Assembly: GCA_900551295.1 (NCBI GenBank)
Contig: URVJ01000025.1
Span: 1 to 29,924, forward strand
Source of the DNA: an uncultured Eubacteriales bacterium
GTDB taxonomy: Bacteria > Bacillota > Clostridia > Oscillospirales > CAG-382
Direction: 5' to 3'
Length of the DNA stretch: 29,924 nucleotides
The notes under the pieces were generated by a model that did no database searches, was not told the DNA's origin, and saw only the letters and a program-made list of their open reading frames with translations. Numbering within the stretch: the first letter of the stretch is position 1; every line of letters starts with the position of its first letter. The translations under genes were made by a program, and so were the position numbers. Shown here in pieces: positions 29,566 to 29,924 of this stretch.

Positions 29566-29924
29566 TTACTTTGCAGCTTCTTCAACAGCAACCGCAACGG
29601 CAACCGTAGCGCCGACCATCGGGTTGTTGCCCATACCGATAAGACCCATCATTTCAACGTGAGCCGGAACGGAGGACGAACCTGCGAACTGGGCGTCGGA
29701 ATGCATACGTCCCATGGTGTCGGTCATACCGTAAGAGGAAGGACCTGCAGCCATGTTGTCGGGATGGAGCGTTCTGCCTGTGCCGCCGCCGGAGGCAACG
29801 GAGAAATATTTGATTCCGTTTTCAACGCACCACTTCTTGTAAGTGCCTGCAACGGGATGCTGGAAACGTGTCGGGTTGGTGGAGTTACCGGTGATGGAAA
29901 CGTCTACGCCCTCTTTCCACATGA
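29566..29924 (-). CDS. GGGtGRT family protein, C-terminal part (gene runs off the window)
   Basis: The last about 118 codons of a protein usually about 330 residues long. The family-naming motif is visible: VASGGGTGRTLHPDNMAAGP, then SYGMTDTMGRMHSDAQFAGS, SSVPAHVEMMGLIGMGNNPM and a VGATVAVAVAVEEAAK tail. The frame is open to the edge; the internal ATG at 29920 is not the real start. Proteins of this family are common in Clostridia and related anaerobes, often next to a NifU-like iron-sulfur scaffold gene, but their reaction is unknown to me; the neighbour would be outside the window. A good terminator follows, so it is the last gene of its unit. Confidence 0.85.
   Translation of the reverse strand, partial: MWKEGVDVSITGNSTNPTRFQHPVAGTYKKWCVENGIKYFSVASGGGTGRTLHPDNMAAGPSSYGMTDTMGRMHSDAQFAGSSSVPAHVEMMGLIGMGNNPMVGATVAVAVAVEEAAK

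Noticed and set aside
1..29924. Insertion sequences, prophage, CRISPR or toxin-antitoxin genes
   Set aside because: No transposase or integrase motifs, no regular spaced repeats, and no recognisable toxin-antitoxin pair were found on either strand.

Overview
The window reads as a chromosomal segment of a low-to-mid GC Gram-positive anaerobe, most likely a Clostridia member near the Oscillospiraceae/Ruminococcaceae. This is an inference from strong AGGAGG-type ribosome binding sites, TTGACA/TATAAT promoters, an FtsZ of clostridial type, an oxygen-sensitive hybrid-cluster protein (Hcp), and a C-terminal piece of the clostridial 'GGGtGRT' protein. No tRNA, rRNA, CRISPR array, transposase or integrase was seen.

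Left part (1-11.3 kb), core and housekeeping genes: the 3' part of ftsZ and its terminator; a MATE efflux pump followed by a TcdA-like E1 enzyme; an AraC-type regulator divergent from a large TIM-barrel glycosidase-like protein; a two-gene MacB/FtsX-type ABC transporter on the minus strand behind a near-consensus promoter and a small palindrome; then hcp on the plus strand with its own terminator. From 11.26 to 11.84 kb there is no intact gene, but a clear relic of a repeat-rich surface protein (InlB-type B-repeat) and several terminators.

Middle and right part (11.8-28.9 kb): one long minus-strand polysaccharide operon of about 17 kb, starting at a perfect TTGACA-N17-TATAAT promoter (28922-28950), with an unusually long leader of about 620 nt, and ending at a strong terminator (11777-11809). 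In transcription order it encodes: DegT/EryC1 aminotransferase, GNAT acetyltransferase, ATP-grasp ligase, lipid-carrier sugar-phosphate transferase, a GT4 glycosyltransferase with a duplicated C-terminal half, two more GT4 enzymes, a hexapeptide-repeat (SAT-like) acetyltransferase, a Wzy-like polymerase, a Wzx-like flippase, two decayed genes, a heptose kinase, a fused heptose nucleotidyltransferase/phosphatase, a sedoheptulose-7-phosphate isomerase, a truncated UDP-glucose dehydrogenase remnant and an NTP_transf_5-type nucleotidyltransferase. Together these suggest a Wzx/Wzy-dependent surface glycan built on a 4-amino sugar started by the phosphoglycosyltransferase, and containing D-glycero-D-manno-heptose supplied as a nucleotide sugar by the three-gene GmhA-HddA-HddC/GmhB set. 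Middle genes (about 16.6-22.9 kb) look more AT-rich than the flanks, and the broken genes between modules suggest repeated replacement of glycan modules.

Right edge (28.95-29.92 kb): a noncoding/relic stretch with a perfect inverted repeat and a frameshifted plus-strand gene remnant, then a terminator and the 3' end of the GGGtGRT gene on the minus strand, running off the window.
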